Part shown: positions 18,810 through 28,278 of the stretch, piece by piece
How the letters are laid out: every line of letters begins with the position of its first letter
Numbering within the stretch: position 1 is the first letter of the stretch
Assembly: GCF_004792685.1 (NCBI RefSeq)
Contig: NZ_SRXT01000006.1
Span: 62,001-126,000, forward strand
DNA from: Sphingomonas gei
GTDB taxonomy: Bacteria > Pseudomonadota > Alphaproteobacteria > Sphingomonadales > Sphingomonadaceae
Length of the DNA stretch: 64,000 nucleotides
Reading direction: 5' to 3'
The notes under the pieces: generated by a model
The model's database searches: none
The model's input: only the letters and a program-made list of their open reading frames with translations
What the model was told of the DNA's origin: nothing
Translations under genes and position numbers: made by a program

Positions 18810-20291
18810 GTGACCGACGTAACCGATCTCGGCATTGCGCAGCTGCGCGACGGCATCCGCCTGGGGACCTTCTCGGCGCGCGAAGTCGCCGACGCGTTCG
18901 TGGTCAAGGTGAGCAAGGCGAAGGCGCTCAATGCGTTCATCGTCGAGACCCCCGACCATGCCCTCGCCGCAGCCAAGGAGGCGGACGCCGCGCGCGCCGC
19001 GGGCGAGACGCTCAAGCCGCTCGCCGGTGTGCCGATCGGCATGAAGGATCTGTTCGCCACCAAGGGCTTCCAGACCACCGCCGCTAGCCACATCCTCGAG
19101 GGCTTCAAGCCGGTCTACGAATCGACTGTGTCGCAGCGGCTGTGGGATGCCGGCGCGGGGATGCTCGGCAAGCTCAACATGGACCAGTTCGCGATGGGCT
19201 CGTCGAACGAGACCAGCTATTTCGGGAACGTGATCTCGCCGTGGCGGCGCGGCGGCGGCGACAATGCCCCGCTGGCACCCGGCGGCTCGTCGGGCGGCTC
19301 CTCGGCGGCGATCGCGGCGCGGATCGTCCCCGGCGCGACCGGCACCGATACTGGCGGCTCGATCCGCCAGCCCGCGGCGTTCACCGGCATTTCGGGGATC
19401 AAGCCGACCTATGGCCGCTGCTCGCGCTGGGGCGTGGTGGCGTTCGCCTCGTCGCTCGACCAGGCCGGGCCGATGGCGCGTTCGGTCCAGGATTGCGCGA
19501 TCCTGCTCGAGAACATGGCCGGGTTCGATCCCAAGGATTCGACGTCGCTCGAGCTGGCGGTGCCCAAATGGGAAGCCAGCCTGTCGGGCAGCCTGCGCGG
19601 CAAGAAGATCGGCATTCCCAAGGAATATCGTGTCGACGGCATGCCCGCCGAGATCGAGGCCTTGTGGCAGCAGGGCGTGGACTGGTTGAAGGACGCTGGC
19701 GCTGAGGTTGTGGAAGTGTCGCTTCCGCACACCAAATATGCGCTGCCGGCGTATTACATCATCGCGCCGGCCGAGGCTTCGTCCAACCTCGCGCGCTATG
19801 ACGGCGTGCGCTACGGACTGCGCGAACTGGCGGAGGGCCAGAACTTGCAGGACATGTACGCCGCCACCCGCGCCGCCGGCTTCGGCGAGGAGGTCAAGCG
19901 GCGGATCCTGATCGGCACCTATGTGCTCTCGGCAGGGTTCTACGACGCTTATTACACCCAGGCGCAGAAGGTGCGGACGCTGATCGCGCGCGATTTCGAG
20001 AATGCCTGGACCTATTGCGACTTGCTGCTCACCCCGACCGCGCCGAGCGCCGCGTTCGCGCTGGGCGACAAGGGCGATCCGCTGGCGATGTACCTGAACG
20101 ACGTCTTCACCGTGCCGAGCTCGCTCGCGGGGCTGCCGGCGATGTCGGTGCCCGGCGGGCTCGACAAGGGTGGCCTGCCGCTCGGGCTGCAGATCATCGG
20201 CAAGCCGCTCGACGAGCAGGGCGTGCTCGACGCCGGGCTGGCGATCGAGGAGCGCGCGGGCTTTACGGCGCGGCCGCAGAGCTGGTGGTGA
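18810..20291 (+). CDS. gatA: Asp/Glu-tRNA amidotransferase subunit A
   Basis: 493 residues. The glutaminase subunit of GatCAB frees ammonia from Gln and channels it to GatB. The amidase-signature core is visible: the catalytic Lys in [13 protein letters not shown], then the Gly/Ser-rich [20 protein letters not shown] that provides the cis-Ser and Ser nucleophile, followed by [20 protein letters not shown]. The start is GTG at 18810, and a purine-rich GGGGAAG at the edge of the upstream repeat may serve as ribosome-binding site. The 3' end overlaps the convergent acyltransferase gene by 29 nt. Confidence 0.96.
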   Translation: MTDVTDLGIAQLRDGIRLGTFSAREVADAFVVKVSKAKALNAFIVETPDHALAAAKEADAARAAGETLKPLAGVPIGMKDLFATKGFQTTAASHILEGFKPVYESTVSQRLWDAGAGMLGKLNMDQFAMGSSNETSYFGNVISPWRRGGGDNAPLAPGGSSGGSSAAIAARIVPGATGTDTGGSIRQPAAFTGISGIKPTYGRCSRWGVVAFASSLDQAGPMARSVQDCAILLENMAGFDPKDSTSLELAVPKWEASLSGSLRGKKIGIPKEYRVDGMPAEIEALWQQGVDWLKDAGAEVVEVSLPHTKYALPAYYIIAPAEASSNLARYDGVRYGLRELAEGQNLQDMYAATRAAGFGEEVKRRILIGTYVLSAGFYDAYYTQAQKVRTLIARDFENAWTYCDLLLTPTAPSAAFALGDKGDPLAMYLNDVFTVPSSLAGLPAMSVPGGLDKGGLPLGLQIIGKPLDEQGVLDAGLAIEERAGFTARPQSWW

Positions 20292-21354
20292 CGATCGGCG
20301 CAGCGCTGCTCCGCTGAGCGCGGAGCCGTCGGCGAGTCCAGCATCGCACCGGCGTGTCGATCCAGCGCGTCGCTGCCCATGAGACCGCGAGCGTGACGAG
20401 GACGAGCGCGGCGAGACCGATGACGCCCGACGCGCCGATTTGCTCGGTGGGAAGCAGCATCGTCGCGAACTGCACCACGGGCTGGTGGAGGACGTAGAGT
20501 CCGTAGGAGAGGCCGCCCAGCCCCGCGCCGATGCGTCGGGACAGCGGCGTCGTGTGCGCATTTGCGCCGAGCAGCACGAGCAAGGGGAAGAACAGGGTGG
20601 CGGCGATGAAGTCGTAGGCGGCGCCGAACGCCCATTCTGTCGCCGGCGCGAATATTGCGAGCAAGGCCAGGCCGATGAGCCAGTCGGGCAATGCGGCGAT
20701 TCGCGTCGGGAAGCGGGAATGCAGCCAGCACAGCGCCACGCCGGCGAAGAAGCCATAGAGCACGCGAAAGCCGCCGCCAACGAAATCGCTCCACCGCGGC
20801 CCCGCGTCGAGCGATCCGAGCTGCTGCGCCGTAGTCGCCAGCAGCAGCGCGCCGGTCAGCAGCATGGCCGGCAGCAGCGGGCCCCGCAGCCGGAAAGCGA
20901 CGAGCGCGAGTACCAGGTTTGCGAGCAACTCCCACAGCAGCGACCATGCCGGATAGACGAACGGGAAAAGGTTTATGCCCGTTGCCGGATCGGGCGGGGC
21001 GGGGAGGAACAGCAGGTTCGCGCCCAGCGCGATCGCCCAGGTGCCCACAGGCGTGCCGTTTGCCAGCGCGATCGCCGCGGCGAGCAACGTAGCCAGCAGA
21101 TAGAGCGGATAGAGCCGGATCAGCCGATCGAGCAGGAAGCGTGCTTGTCCCTCGCCTTGCGACAGCCGCGGCCACCAGGCCCGCGCCAGCACGAATCCAC
21201 TGAGCACGAAGAACAGGTCGACTGCGAGATAGTCGCGCGGCAGGAAGCCGACTTCGTCGCCCGGCCACGGAAAATGCCGCGTGACGATCGCCAGCGCCGC
21301 CAATCCGCGCAGGAGATCGAGTGCGATTAGGCGGTCGGTCTGCGGCGCGTCCAT
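20263..21354 (-). CDS. Acyltransferase 3 family membrane protein
   Basis: 363 residues with about ten hydrophobic helices. The family hallmark is near the N-terminus: [20 protein letters not shown], then [19 protein letters not shown]. These proteins O-acylate sugars or surface polymers in the inner membrane; the substrate is not visible. The ATG at 21354 is preferred over a TTG at 21387 because homology begins there. The gene lies antisense between gatA and gatB and overlaps the gatA end, so it splits the gat genes into two transcription units. Confidence 0.88.
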   Translation of the reverse strand: MDAPQTDRLIALDLLRGLAALAIVTRHFPWPGDEVGFLPRDYLAVDLFFVLSGFVLARAWWPRLSQGEGQARFLLDRLIRLYPLYLLATLLAAAIALANGTPVGTWAIALGANLLFLPAPPDPATGINLFPFVYPAWSLLWELLANLVLALVAFRLRGPLLPAMLLTGALLLATTAQQLGSLDAGPRWSDFVGGGFRVLYGFFAGVALCWLHSRFPTRIAALPDWLIGLALLAIFAPATEWAFGAAYDFIAATLFFPLLVLLGANAHTTPLSRRIGAGLGGLSYGLYVLHQPVVQFATMLLPTEQIGASGVIGLAALVLVTLAVSWAATRWIDTPVRCWTRRRLRAQRSSAAPIVTTSSAAAP

Positions 21355-21440
21355 CGCTCGCCCGATTGCCACAAAGTCAGTTAACAAAGCGGTGCCGAGG
21401 GTGCTGGCGGCGAAGGGCCGGCTCGTGCTAGCGGGGCCAC

Positions 21441-22946
21441 ATGAACGATTCCAGCTACCGCATCCACGGCGACACCGGCGAATGGGAGGTCGTGATCGGC
21501 CTCGAGGTGCACGCGCAGGTCACCTCCAACGCCAAGCTCTTTTCGGGCGCGTCGACCGAATTCGGTGCCGAGCCCAACAGCCAGGTTTCGCTGATCGACG
21601 CGGCGATGCCCGGCATGCTGCCGACGCCGAATAAGGAATGCATCCGCCAGGCAGTGCGCACCGGAATGGCGCTGGGCGCGGTGATCAACAAATATTCGCG
21701 GTTCGACCGGAAGAATTATTTCTACGCCGATTTGCCGCAGGGCTATCAGATCAGCCAGCTCTACCACCCGATCGTCGGCGAGGGGCGGCTCGAGATCAGC
21801 CTCGACGAGAAGGACCCCGAGGCCTTCACCAAGGAAATCGGGATCGAGCGCATCCATATCGAGCAGGATGCCGGCAAGCTGATGCACGACCAGCATCCGA
21901 CGCGGAGCTATGTCGATCTCAATCGCGCGGGCGTCGCGCTGATGGAGATCGTCAGCCGGCCGGACATGGCTTCGCCCGCCGAGGCAGGGGCGTATGTCAA
22001 GAAGCTGCGCTCGATCCTGCGCTATGTCGGCAGTTGCGACGGCAACATGGAAGAAGGCTCGATGCGCGCCGACGTCAATGTCAGCGTGCGCAAGCCGGGC
22101 GACGAACTCGGCACGCGTACCGAGACCAAGAACGTCAATTCGGTGCGCTTCGTGATGGCGGCGATCGAATATGAGGCGCGGCGCCAGGTCGAGGTTCTGG
22201 AGAGCGGCGGGCGGATCGTCCAGGAGACGCGGCTGTTCGACCCCGATCGCGGCGAGACGCGGTCGATGCGCTCGAAGGAGGACGCACACGATTATCGCTA
22301 TTTCCCCGATCCCGACCTGCTGCCTCTGGTGCTCGACGACGCGTTCCTCGACGCGTGCCAGGCGAGCCTGCCCGAACTGCCCGACGCCAAGCGCCGCCGC
22401 TACGAAAGCGATCTCGGGCTGAGCGCGTACAATGCCGCGGTGCTCACTGCCGATGCCGAGACCGCGCGCTGGTTCGAGGCGCTGCTGGCCGAATCGGCGC
22501 GGGTGCAGGCCAAAGGCGAGCAGGAAGTCGCGCGGCCGGCGGCGAACTGGCTGATCTCGGACCTGTACGGCGCGCTCAACCGGCTCAGCAAGGATCTGGA
22601 CGAGAGCCCGGTGAGCCCGGTGCAGGGCGCCGAATTGCTGGCCTTGGTCGCCGATGGGACAATCTCGGGACCGCTGGCCAAGCAGGTGTTCGAGATCATG
22701 CTCGACACCGGCGACGGCGCTGGCAAGATCGTCGAGGATCGCGGGCTCAAGCAGACCAGCGACACCGGCGCGATCGAGGCGGTCATCGCCGAGGTGCTCG
22801 CGAAGAACCCGAACCAGCTCGAGCAGTATCGCGGCGGCAAGGAGGCGTTGTTCGGCTTCTTCGTCGGCCAGACGATGAAGGCGATGGCGGGGAAGGCCAA
22901 TCCCGCGGTGGTCAACGAGTTGTTGAAGAAGGCGTTGGCGGGGTAG
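21441..22946 (+). CDS. gatB: Asp/Glu-tRNA amidotransferase subunit B
   Basis: 501 residues. The kinase/transamidase subunit that phosphorylates and amidates the tRNA-bound Glu or Asp. The N-terminal motif is [13 protein letters not shown], followed by [18 protein letters not shown] and the GatB signature [18 protein letters not shown]. The C-terminal GatB/YqeY tail contains a domain ending [20 protein letters not shown], with the usual GQxMKxxxGKANP motif. The ATG is at 21441. The nearby divergent acyltransferase gene starts 87 nt upstream. Confidence 0.96.
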   Translation: MNDSSYRIHGDTGEWEVVIGLEVHAQVTSNAKLFSGASTEFGAEPNSQVSLIDAAMPGMLPTPNKECIRQAVRTGMALGAVINKYSRFDRKNYFYADLPQGYQISQLYHPIVGEGRLEISLDEKDPEAFTKEIGIERIHIEQDAGKLMHDQHPTRSYVDLNRAGVALMEIVSRPDMASPAEAGAYVKKLRSILRYVGSCDGNMEEGSMRADVNVSVRKPGDELGTRTETKNVNSVRFVMAAIEYEARRQVEVLESGGRIVQETRLFDPDRGETRSMRSKEDAHDYRYFPDPDLLPLVLDDAFLDACQASLPELPDAKRRRYESDLGLSAYNAAVLTADAETARWFEALLAESARVQAKGEQEVARPAANWLISDLYGALNRLSKDLDESPVSPVQGAELLALVADGTISGPLAKQVFEIMLDTGDGAGKIVEDRGLKQTSDTGAIEAVIAEVLAKNPNQLEQYRGGKEALFGFFVGQTMKAMAGKANPAVVNELLKKALAG

Positions 22947-23056
22947 GGGAAGGCAGCTTGCGCCCCAGTCGCAGACGTTCAGGTTGATCACCTAGCTTCC
23001 CAAATCAGCCGTTCGGAAAACGCAAGGTTTCGGCTCAAATTAGGTCGAATGCTGAG

Positions 23057-23108
23057 TAACATTATTGAGATTGCAGCGGAAGCGCAGGCCTTCTTTCTAA
23101 TAACATTA
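23057..23108 (+). promoter_or_regulatory. Paired TAACATTA direct repeat upstream of island gene
   Basis: The octamer TAACATTA occurs at 23057-23064 and 23101-23108, exactly 44 nt apart (about four helical turns), in the leader of the gene at 23162. It could be a regulator site or chance in an AT-richer region. Confidence 0.3.
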
Positions 23109-23161
23109 GCCACGACTGCACTCTGGGTGTAAACTTTGTGGTATTCTGGAGGTTAAGCGAT

Positions 23162-23887
23162 ATGCAGTTCGAACGCTGTGTAGGGGCTGCGTCAGCTCAC
23201 ATTAGATTGCCTGATGTTAGTCAAACTATTGATCAGAAAGACGACTTTTTGATCGATGCGGTTTCGAAAGGTCTTTGTGCGATTGCGTCGTCTGGACTAC
23301 CGACTCAGCTGGCCGTGACTCTGTTACACACTCATTTCGCGCTCTCCGACTCGGAAATCTTGGTCGAGTTCGCGACGGAAACTGGTTTCGTCATTAGACC
23401 AGTCCCGCTCGGTCCAATGACTTCCGCTATGCAGCTTGCTCCTTGCGCGTGGCGGGTTCATTCTACTTACGAACTAATCCCGCTCGTTTGGCGGCCTGCT
23501 TGTGAGATCCAGGTGCCGCTTACCAAGCTTGTCGATGCTCTGCGCAGGGTAATGCTAGCCCTAGCTCCTTTCCGCGATGTTGTTGGCGTTTCCCTTAGAC
23601 GCCACGATTGGGATAGCGATACGATCGCTCTAGAGAAGACGGATCTGTCGCGACGTGAGTTTGTGTCTTCGTATGTTAAGGAATTACACGGTCCCCGGAT
23701 GAACCTAACAACAGCATGGTTTCTCGATGATCCAGCCGATTACCCGCTGGTAGCAGGTAAATACTTCTGCCAAGTACGAAGTCTAAGTGCTTGCGAGCTT
23801 GAGGAGCAAGGTGGGGAGTACGGCGGATATTACCATGTCCAGGTAGACAAGGGTTCGGAACACGTCTCGGTCTATATACCGGGCTAA
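23162..23887 (+). CDS. Unknown protein of the low-GC island
   Basis: 241 residues, not recognised. The start is the ATG at 23162, with GGAGG (23148-23152) 9 nt upstream; an in-frame GTG at 23138 lacks this. There is no signal peptide or transmembrane helix. It looks like a soluble cytosolic protein with mixed strands and helices and a tyrosine/glycine-rich C-terminus (EYGGYYHVQVDKGSEHVSV). Composition and codon use differ sharply from both neighbours, so recent horizontal acquisition is likely. Single foreign genes of this kind can be immunity or defence cargo, but nothing in the sequence proves it. Confidence 0.75.
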   Translation: MQFERCVGAASAHIRLPDVSQTIDQKDDFLIDAVSKGLCAIASSGLPTQLAVTLLHTHFALSDSEILVEFATETGFVIRPVPLGPMTSAMQLAPCAWRVHSTYELIPLVWRPACEIQVPLTKLVDALRRVMLALAPFRDVVGVSLRRHDWDSDTIALEKTDLSRREFVSSYVKELHGPRMNLTTAWFLDDPADYPLVAGKYFCQVRSLSACELEEQGGEYGGYYHVQVDKGSEHVSVYIPG

Positions 23888-24084
23888 ACAGAATTTAGCG
23901 CGATGAACTTGCAATCGGCTGGTTTCTGTATTCAGTTGACCAAGACTTGTTACATCTCGTTCCCGGCACCTTGTAGCGTCATCTCGGTTGTACGCCTGAT
24001 CCGATCCTGCCGGGCACCTCCGTTGGACCATTGTCAGCAACTGGGGACAGCGCAGTCGCTACGCTCGGATGGACGAACGTTCGC

Positions 24085-24303
24085 TTATGGACGTTCGCTT
24101 CGACAAAGCGGACCGATAGCAAACCACCCCATTCTCGGACATGCTTGTAATGTAGGATTTCGCGTGACAGCATCGTCAAGTTCTTTGACATCGTAATGCC
24201 CATTCTCATCGTGCTCGTGCGAAAGCAGGAGTATGGCTGCTTGGTTTGACATCATCCTGAATTCTGCCAGGGCCCGAAAAGCGGCCGTCAGGACCATGCG
24301 CAT
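24085..24303 (-). CDS. Possible small hypothetical protein in the low-GC island
   Basis: 72 codons, not recognised. An AAGG sits 7 nt before the ATG at 24303. The translation has a protein-like middle (LLLSHEHDENGHYDVKELDD), but an overlapping minus frame is also open, so this may be chance or a decayed fragment. Confidence 0.3.
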   Translation of the reverse strand: MRMVLTAAFRALAEFRMMSNQAAILLLSHEHDENGHYDVKELDDAVTRNPTLQACPRMGWFAIGPLCRSERP

Positions 24304-24408
24304 AGCGTGACCTTAGTGTGACCTTCGGCAGCGCTCCACGCGAATCCGGACATTCCCACGCCGCGCTCGATGGCCTAGGATCGGTGTGCCCATAATCGCG
24401 AGGATCCC

Positions 24409-25014
24409 ATGCGCCGCCTGCTGTTTATGTTGCTGAGCGTGCTATCGGCGCCCTCCTTGGCGCAGACGACCCCCGCCGCGCCCGCCAATCCCCGCGTCGC
24501 CTTCGAAACCAGCGCCGGACGCTTCGTCGTCGAAGTCGAGGCGGCCAAGGCCCCGATCACCGCGCGTAATTTCCTGCGCTATGTCGATCAGAAGCGGCTC
24601 GACGGGATCGTCTTCTACCGCACCGTGAAGGTCCAGGACCGTTTCGGCTTCGTCCAGTTCGGCGTGCAGAATGCACCGGCGAAGATGCTTCCGCCGATCA
24701 AGCACGAGCCGACCAGCCAGACCGGCGTCATCCATGTCGACGGCGCGATCTCGATGCCGCGGCTGGCGCCGGGGAGCGCGCGCGGCGAGTTCACGATCAG
24801 CGTGGGCGCGCAGCCTTCGTTCGACGCCGATCCGACCAAGCCCGGCGACAATCTCGGCTATGCCGCATTCGGCCGCGTCGTCGAGGGAATGGGCGTGGTG
24901 CTGAAAATCTTCGACGCGCCGACCTCCCCCACAAAAACGTTGCAGGGCAGCTTCAAGGGCGAGGTTCCGTTGGCGCCGGTGAAGGTGCTGAGCGTGCGGC
25001 GGGCGGCTGCCTAG
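24409..25014 (+). CDS. Secreted cyclophilin-type peptidyl-prolyl isomerase
   Basis: 201 residues. The signal peptide is MRRLLFMLLSVLSAPSLAQ. The cyclophilin domain follows: VAFETSAGRFVVEVEAAKAP, TARNFLRYVDQKRLDGIVFYR (with the catalytic Arg typical of the FxR motif region), then ISMPRLAPGSARGEFTISVG and LGYAAFGRVVEGMGVV. It probably catalyses prolyl isomerisation in the periplasm. The active-site FHR motif appears as FYR and QFGVQ replaces the usual QGGD, so activity may be reduced. It ends overlapping the convergent Crp-like gene by 4 nt. Confidence 0.9.
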   Translation: MRRLLFMLLSVLSAPSLAQTTPAAPANPRVAFETSAGRFVVEVEAAKAPITARNFLRYVDQKRLDGIVFYRTVKVQDRFGFVQFGVQNAPAKMLPPIKHEPTSQTGVIHVDGAISMPRLAPGSARGEFTISVGAQPSFDADPTKPGDNLGYAAFGRVVEGMGVVLKIFDAPTSPTKTLQGSFKGEVPLAPVKVLSVRRAAA

Positions 25015-25730
25015 CGCGGGCGCCGGTCGAGGTAGAGAAAGGCGGGGTCGAATTCGGCGATGCTCCGCAACCCGGCAAGGTCGGCGATCTTCACGCGGGC
25101 GCTGCGGAACTCGACCAGCCTTCGCTCGCGCAGCTCCTTGAGCACGCGGTTCACGTGGACCGAAGTGAGGCCGAGGCACTCGGCGAGCTGGACCTGGGTG
25201 AGCGGCAGCCGATATTCGGCTTCGGTGGCGAGGCCGACGATGCCGAGGCGGACCTGAAGCTCGCAGAACAGATGCGCGGTGCGCTGGAGTGCGTTGCGGC
25301 GGCCGAGCGAAACCTCCCATTCGCGGTGAATCGCGGCGTCGAGATTGGTCGAGAACCACAGGACGCGCGCGAGATGCGGGTGCTGCTCGGTGATCCGCTT
25401 GAGTTTCTCGTGCGGCACCTGCACGATTTTCGCGGGGGTCAGCGTCATGACGTTGTGGTCGAGATGCTTGAGCGTGAAGCTGTGCAGATCGGCGAAGTCG
25501 CCGGCGACATGGAGTTCGGTGATCTGCCGCTCGCCGTCGCTCAGATCCTTGTAACGGCCGAGAATGCCTTCGAGCAGCAGCGTCGAGCAATTGAGTTCGT
25601 CGCCCGCCGTGATGAAAGTGTGATCGGCGGGATAGTCGATCACCTGGCCCTGCGCGTCGTGCAGCGCCTGCTCCTCTTCCGGGCTGATGTCGTCGCGGAC
25701 GCGCAGCTTCATCAGTTGCTTGTCGATCAT
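25011..25730 (-). CDS. Crp/Fnr family transcriptional regulator
   Basis: 239 residues. The N-terminal cyclic-nucleotide-binding-like barrel spans about 20-140 (TFITAGDELNCSTLLLEGIL; RQITELHVAGDFADLHSF). The C-terminal winged HTH has LTQVQLAECLGLTSVHVNRV at about 180-200. The N-terminal FNR cysteine cluster is missing, so it is not an Fe-S oxygen sensor; the effector is unknown. Its ATG overlaps the stop of the DUF6894 gene (ATGA), and the two form an operon. Confidence 0.9.
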   Translation of the reverse strand: MIDKQLMKLRVRDDISPEEEQALHDAQGQVIDYPADHTFITAGDELNCSTLLLEGILGRYKDLSDGERQITELHVAGDFADLHSFTLKHLDHNVMTLTPAKIVQVPHEKLKRITEQHPHLARVLWFSTNLDAAIHREWEVSLGRRNALQRTAHLFCELQVRLGIVGLATEAEYRLPLTQVQLAECLGLTSVHVNRVLKELRERRLVEFRSARVKIADLAGLRSIAEFDPAFLYLDRRPR

Positions 25731-25996
25731 GCGTCCTCCCAGCCGGACGAATCGTCCAACCTGAGCTCTACCGCCTCTCGGAACGGCAGCGTTAGGACAA
25801 TCGATCCCTGCTGGTCGGCGATTTCGATCCGGCCCTTGAGATCGATCAGCCCGGCGGACTTGAGCTCGTCGCTGAGGATCGATCGCACGCTTTCCGTGGC
25901 TTTGCGGCGTGCCGCGGCGAGGTCGGGGAATTCCTCGCCTTCATGATCCCCGACGAAGCCGGTGCCGTTGATGATGTTCAGATAATAATGCGTCAT
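25727..25996 (-). CDS. DUF6894-type small protein
   Basis: 89 residues. It begins MTHYYLNIINGTGFVGDHEG followed by EEFPDLAAARRKATESVRSI, the layout (HYYF/LN, D-x-EG-x-E) of small sphingomonad/rhizobial DUF6894 proteins of unknown function. It is translationally coupled to the Crp-like regulator downstream, which suggests a shared stress or regulatory context. Confidence 0.75.
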   Translation of the reverse strand: MTHYYLNIINGTGFVGDHEGEEFPDLAAARRKATESVRSILSDELKSAGLIDLKGRIEIADQQGSIVLTLPFREAVELRLDDSSGWEDA

Positions 25997-26054
25997 CGCA
26001 GGCGTGATTCCCCCATGCTGCGTCCCATTTCTTTTCGGCGCCGGCAGCGCGGCT

Positions 26055-26240
26055 TCAGGCGGTGGGCTGCCCCGGGCTGGTGGCCGGATCGCCGCCCGGC
26101 TGCGGCGCGGGCACGTCGATGTCGGGGGCGGGCGGGGTGTATTCGGGTTGCGGCGTGGTCGGCTGGGCCGGTTGCGGCGTGCCTGGATTCTCGGAAGGGG
26201 TGGGCTCGGGGGCGGCGGGGATCGGGGGTTCGACGGGCAT
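26055..26240 (-). CDS. Small proline-rich protein
   Basis: 61 residues, about 40% proline, also rich in Ala, Gln, Glu and Thr (MPVEPPIPAAPEPTPSENPG and on). A strong AAGGAG lies 7 nt before the ATG at 26240, which favours real expression. There is no signal peptide; it is probably disordered. No function is proposed. Confidence 0.55.
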   Translation of the reverse strand: MPVEPPIPAAPEPTPSENPGTPQPAQPTTPQPEYTPPAPDIDVPAPQPGGDPATSPGQPTA

Positions 26241-26349
26241 GATGGGTCTCCTTCTCCCCTTCTGAACGCCGCGCGGTGCCTGCAAGTTGCTTCGCGACTT
26301 GCCCCGCCACCCATGACTGCTATAGAGCCCGCCGACCGGCGGTGCCCCT

Positions 26350-26434
26350 GCGGGCGTGGCGGAACTGGTAGACGCGCCAGATTTAGGTTCTGGTATCGAA
26401 AGGTGTGGGGGTTCGAGTCCCTTCGCCCGCACCA
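26350..26434 (+). tRNA. tRNA-Leu (anticodon TAG)
   Basis: 85 nt with the CCA encoded. Acceptor GCGGGCG pairs with CGCCCGC; the anticodon stem CCAGA/TCTGG holds the loop TTTAGGT (anticodon TAG); a variable arm follows and the T-loop is GTTCGAGTC. It reads CUA and other CUN codons. The gene lies 62 nt upstream of tig. Confidence 0.97.
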
Positions 26435-26496
26435 GCACCGCCGCTCTTGATCAGCGTTTCGGCGCCGCGATCCCATTCTAGTTGGAAGCCTGAAGA

Positions 26497-28167
26497 ATGC
26501 AGACTGTCGAGACGTTGAACGAAGGCCTGAAGCGGGCCTACACGCTCAAGATCACCGCCAAGGACATCGACTCGAAGGTCGACGCCGAAGTGAAGCGGGT
26601 TGCCCCGCAGGTCCGCATGCCCGGCTTCCGCCCCGGCAAGGTTCCCGCCAATCTCGTGCGCAAGATGCATGGCGAGGCGATGGCGCAGGACGCACTCAAC
26701 AATTCGATCCAAGAAGGCGTGCAGAAGCTGCTCGTCGAGCACAAGCTCCGCCCGGCGATGCAGCCTTCGGTCAGCCTCGAGGGCGATTACGCCCCCGGCG
26801 CCGATGCCGAAGTCAAGGTCGAGCTCGAAGTGCTCCCCGACGTGCCGACGCCGTCGATCGAGGGACTCAAGCTCGAGCGCCTCACCGTTCCCGCCGATGA
26901 CGCCGCGGTCGACGAGCAGCTTCAGCAGCTCGCCAGCAACCAGAAGGGCTGGGACGACGCCGCCGAGGGTTATGAAGCCGCGACCGGCGACCAGGTTACC
27001 ATGGACTTCGTCGGCAAGACCGCCGACGGCGTCGCGTTCGAAGGCGGCACCGGCGAGGGCATGGCGGTCGAGATCGGCTCGGGCCGCCTGATCCCGGGCT
27101 TCGAGGACCAGCTGGTCGGCGTCAAGGTCGGCGACGAGAAGCAGATCAACGTGACCTTCCCGGCGGATTACGGCTCGAAGGATCTCGCCGGCAAGCCCGC
27201 GACCTTCGATCTCAAGATCACTGCAGTGAAGACCGCCGGCGAGACCAAGATCGACGACGATTTCGCCAAGCAGCTCGGCCTGCAGGACCTCGAGCAGCTC
27301 AAGGGCCTGCTCAAGGGTCAGATCGAGCAGCAGCTCAATGGCCTCACCCGCACCTATATGAAGCGCAAGCTGCTCGACCAGCTCGCCGCGGGGCATGACT
27401 TCCCGGTGCCGCCGTCGATGGTCGAGGCCGAGTTCGACCAGATCTGGCACCAGCTGATGCACGAGACCGAGCACGAGGCCGATCCCGAGGCGGCGAAGGC
27501 CGAGCTCGAGGCCGAGCGCGACGATTATTTCAAGATCGCCGAGCGCCGCGTGCGCCTGGGCCTGTTGCTCTCCGAGATCGGCACTGCCAATGGCGTCGAA
27601 GTCTCGCAGCAGGAGATGAGCCGGCTGGTGGCGCAGGCCGCGCAGCAATACGGCCCCGAGGATCGCCAGCGCTTCATGCAGTACGTCCAGCAGGAGCCGA
27701 TGGCGGCCGCCCAGCTGCGTGCGCCTCTGTTCGAGGACAAGGTCGTCGACTATCTGTTCGACAAGGCCGAGATCAGCGACCGCGAAGTGACCCGCGAGGA
27801 GCTCGAAGCCGCGATCGAGAGCGACGAGGGCTTCGACACCGGCACGCACAGCCACGATCACGACAATCACAAGCCCAAGGCCAAGAAGGCTTCGAAGAAG
27901 TCCGCCGCGGCCGAGCCTGTCGAGGGCGAAGCTGCTCCGGCTGAGGCCGCTGCGCCGGCCAAGAAGGCGGCCAAGCCGAAGAAGGTCGAAGCCGCCGATA
28001 TCGAGCCCGCCGCACCCGGCGACGAGCTGGTCCAGGCCGAGCCGGTGAAGAAGGCGGCGACCAAGAAGGCGCCGGCTGCCAAGGCTGAAGCGGTGGACGC
28101 TGTGGCGGATGAAGCTCCGGCCAAGCCCGCCAAGAAGGCCCCGGCGAAGAAGAAGACCGAGGGCTGA
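26497..28167 (+). CDS. tig: Trigger factor with long charged C-terminal tail
   Basis: 556 residues; the ribosome-associated chaperone and prolyl isomerase. The N-terminal ribosome-binding region carries the signature GFRPGKVP (about residue 45). The FKBP-type PPIase domain is near 155-240 (GDQVTMDFVGKTADGVAFEG). The helical chaperone domain follows. From about residue 450 a tail of some 100 residues is made of Lys/Ala/Glu/Pro blocks with a His-rich HSHDHDNH segment. Usual trigger factors are about 430-450 residues, so the tail is an extension. Confidence 0.95.
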   Translation: MQTVETLNEGLKRAYTLKITAKDIDSKVDAEVKRVAPQVRMPGFRPGKVPANLVRKMHGEAMAQDALNNSIQEGVQKLLVEHKLRPAMQPSVSLEGDYAPGADAEVKVELEVLPDVPTPSIEGLKLERLTVPADDAAVDEQLQQLASNQKGWDDAAEGYEAATGDQVTMDFVGKTADGVAFEGGTGEGMAVEIGSGRLIPGFEDQLVGVKVGDEKQINVTFPADYGSKDLAGKPATFDLKITAVKTAGETKIDDDFAKQLGLQDLEQLKGLLKGQIEQQLNGLTRTYMKRKLLDQLAAGHDFPVPPSMVEAEFDQIWHQLMHETEHEADPEAAKAELEAERDDYFKIAERRVRLGLLLSEIGTANGVEVSQQEMSRLVAQAAQQYGPEDRQRFMQYVQQEPMAAAQLRAPLFEDKVVDYLFDKAEISDREVTREELEAAIESDEGFDTGTHSHDHDNHKPKAKKASKKSAAAEPVEGEAAPAEAAAPAKKAAKPKKVEAADIEPAAPGDELVQAEPVKKAATKKAPAAKAEAVDAVADEAPAKPAKKAPAKKKTEG

Positions 28168-28175
28168 ACCACTTT

Positions 28176-28267
28176 CCGTTCGCCCTGAGCTTGTCGAGGG
28201 GCCGTTCTTTCTCTCTAACGTCGGTTGAAGAGGAAGGGCGGGGCTTCGACAGGCTCAGCCCGAACGG
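28176..28267. repeat. Intergenic inverted repeat, family A
   Basis: CCGTTCGCCCTGAGCTTGTC... (28176 on) and ...CTTCGACAGGCTCAGCCCGAACGG (to 28267) in the tig to glycosyltransferase gap. One arm differs by single bases from the consensus. Confidence 0.8.
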
Positions 28268-28278
28268 GGTGGGGGAAT

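Larger units (their letters stand above)
22970..24350. other. Low-GC island between gatB and the cyclophilin gene
   Basis: From shortly after the gatB stop to about 24350 the sequence is visibly richer in A and T, near half GC by eye, and uses codons such as TTA and AGA that are rare in the neighbours. It holds one convincing gene (23162-23887) and a possible small minus-strand gene (24085-24303). The 521 nt from 23888 to 24408 show nothing else I recognise. I found no integrase, tRNA or clear att repeat at the edges. Boundaries are approximate. Confidence 0.65.

Noticed and set aside
23888..24408. Possible decayed integrase or transposase in the low-GC island
   Set aside because: Short open frames on both strands show no catalytic motif, and no terminal inverted repeats were found.
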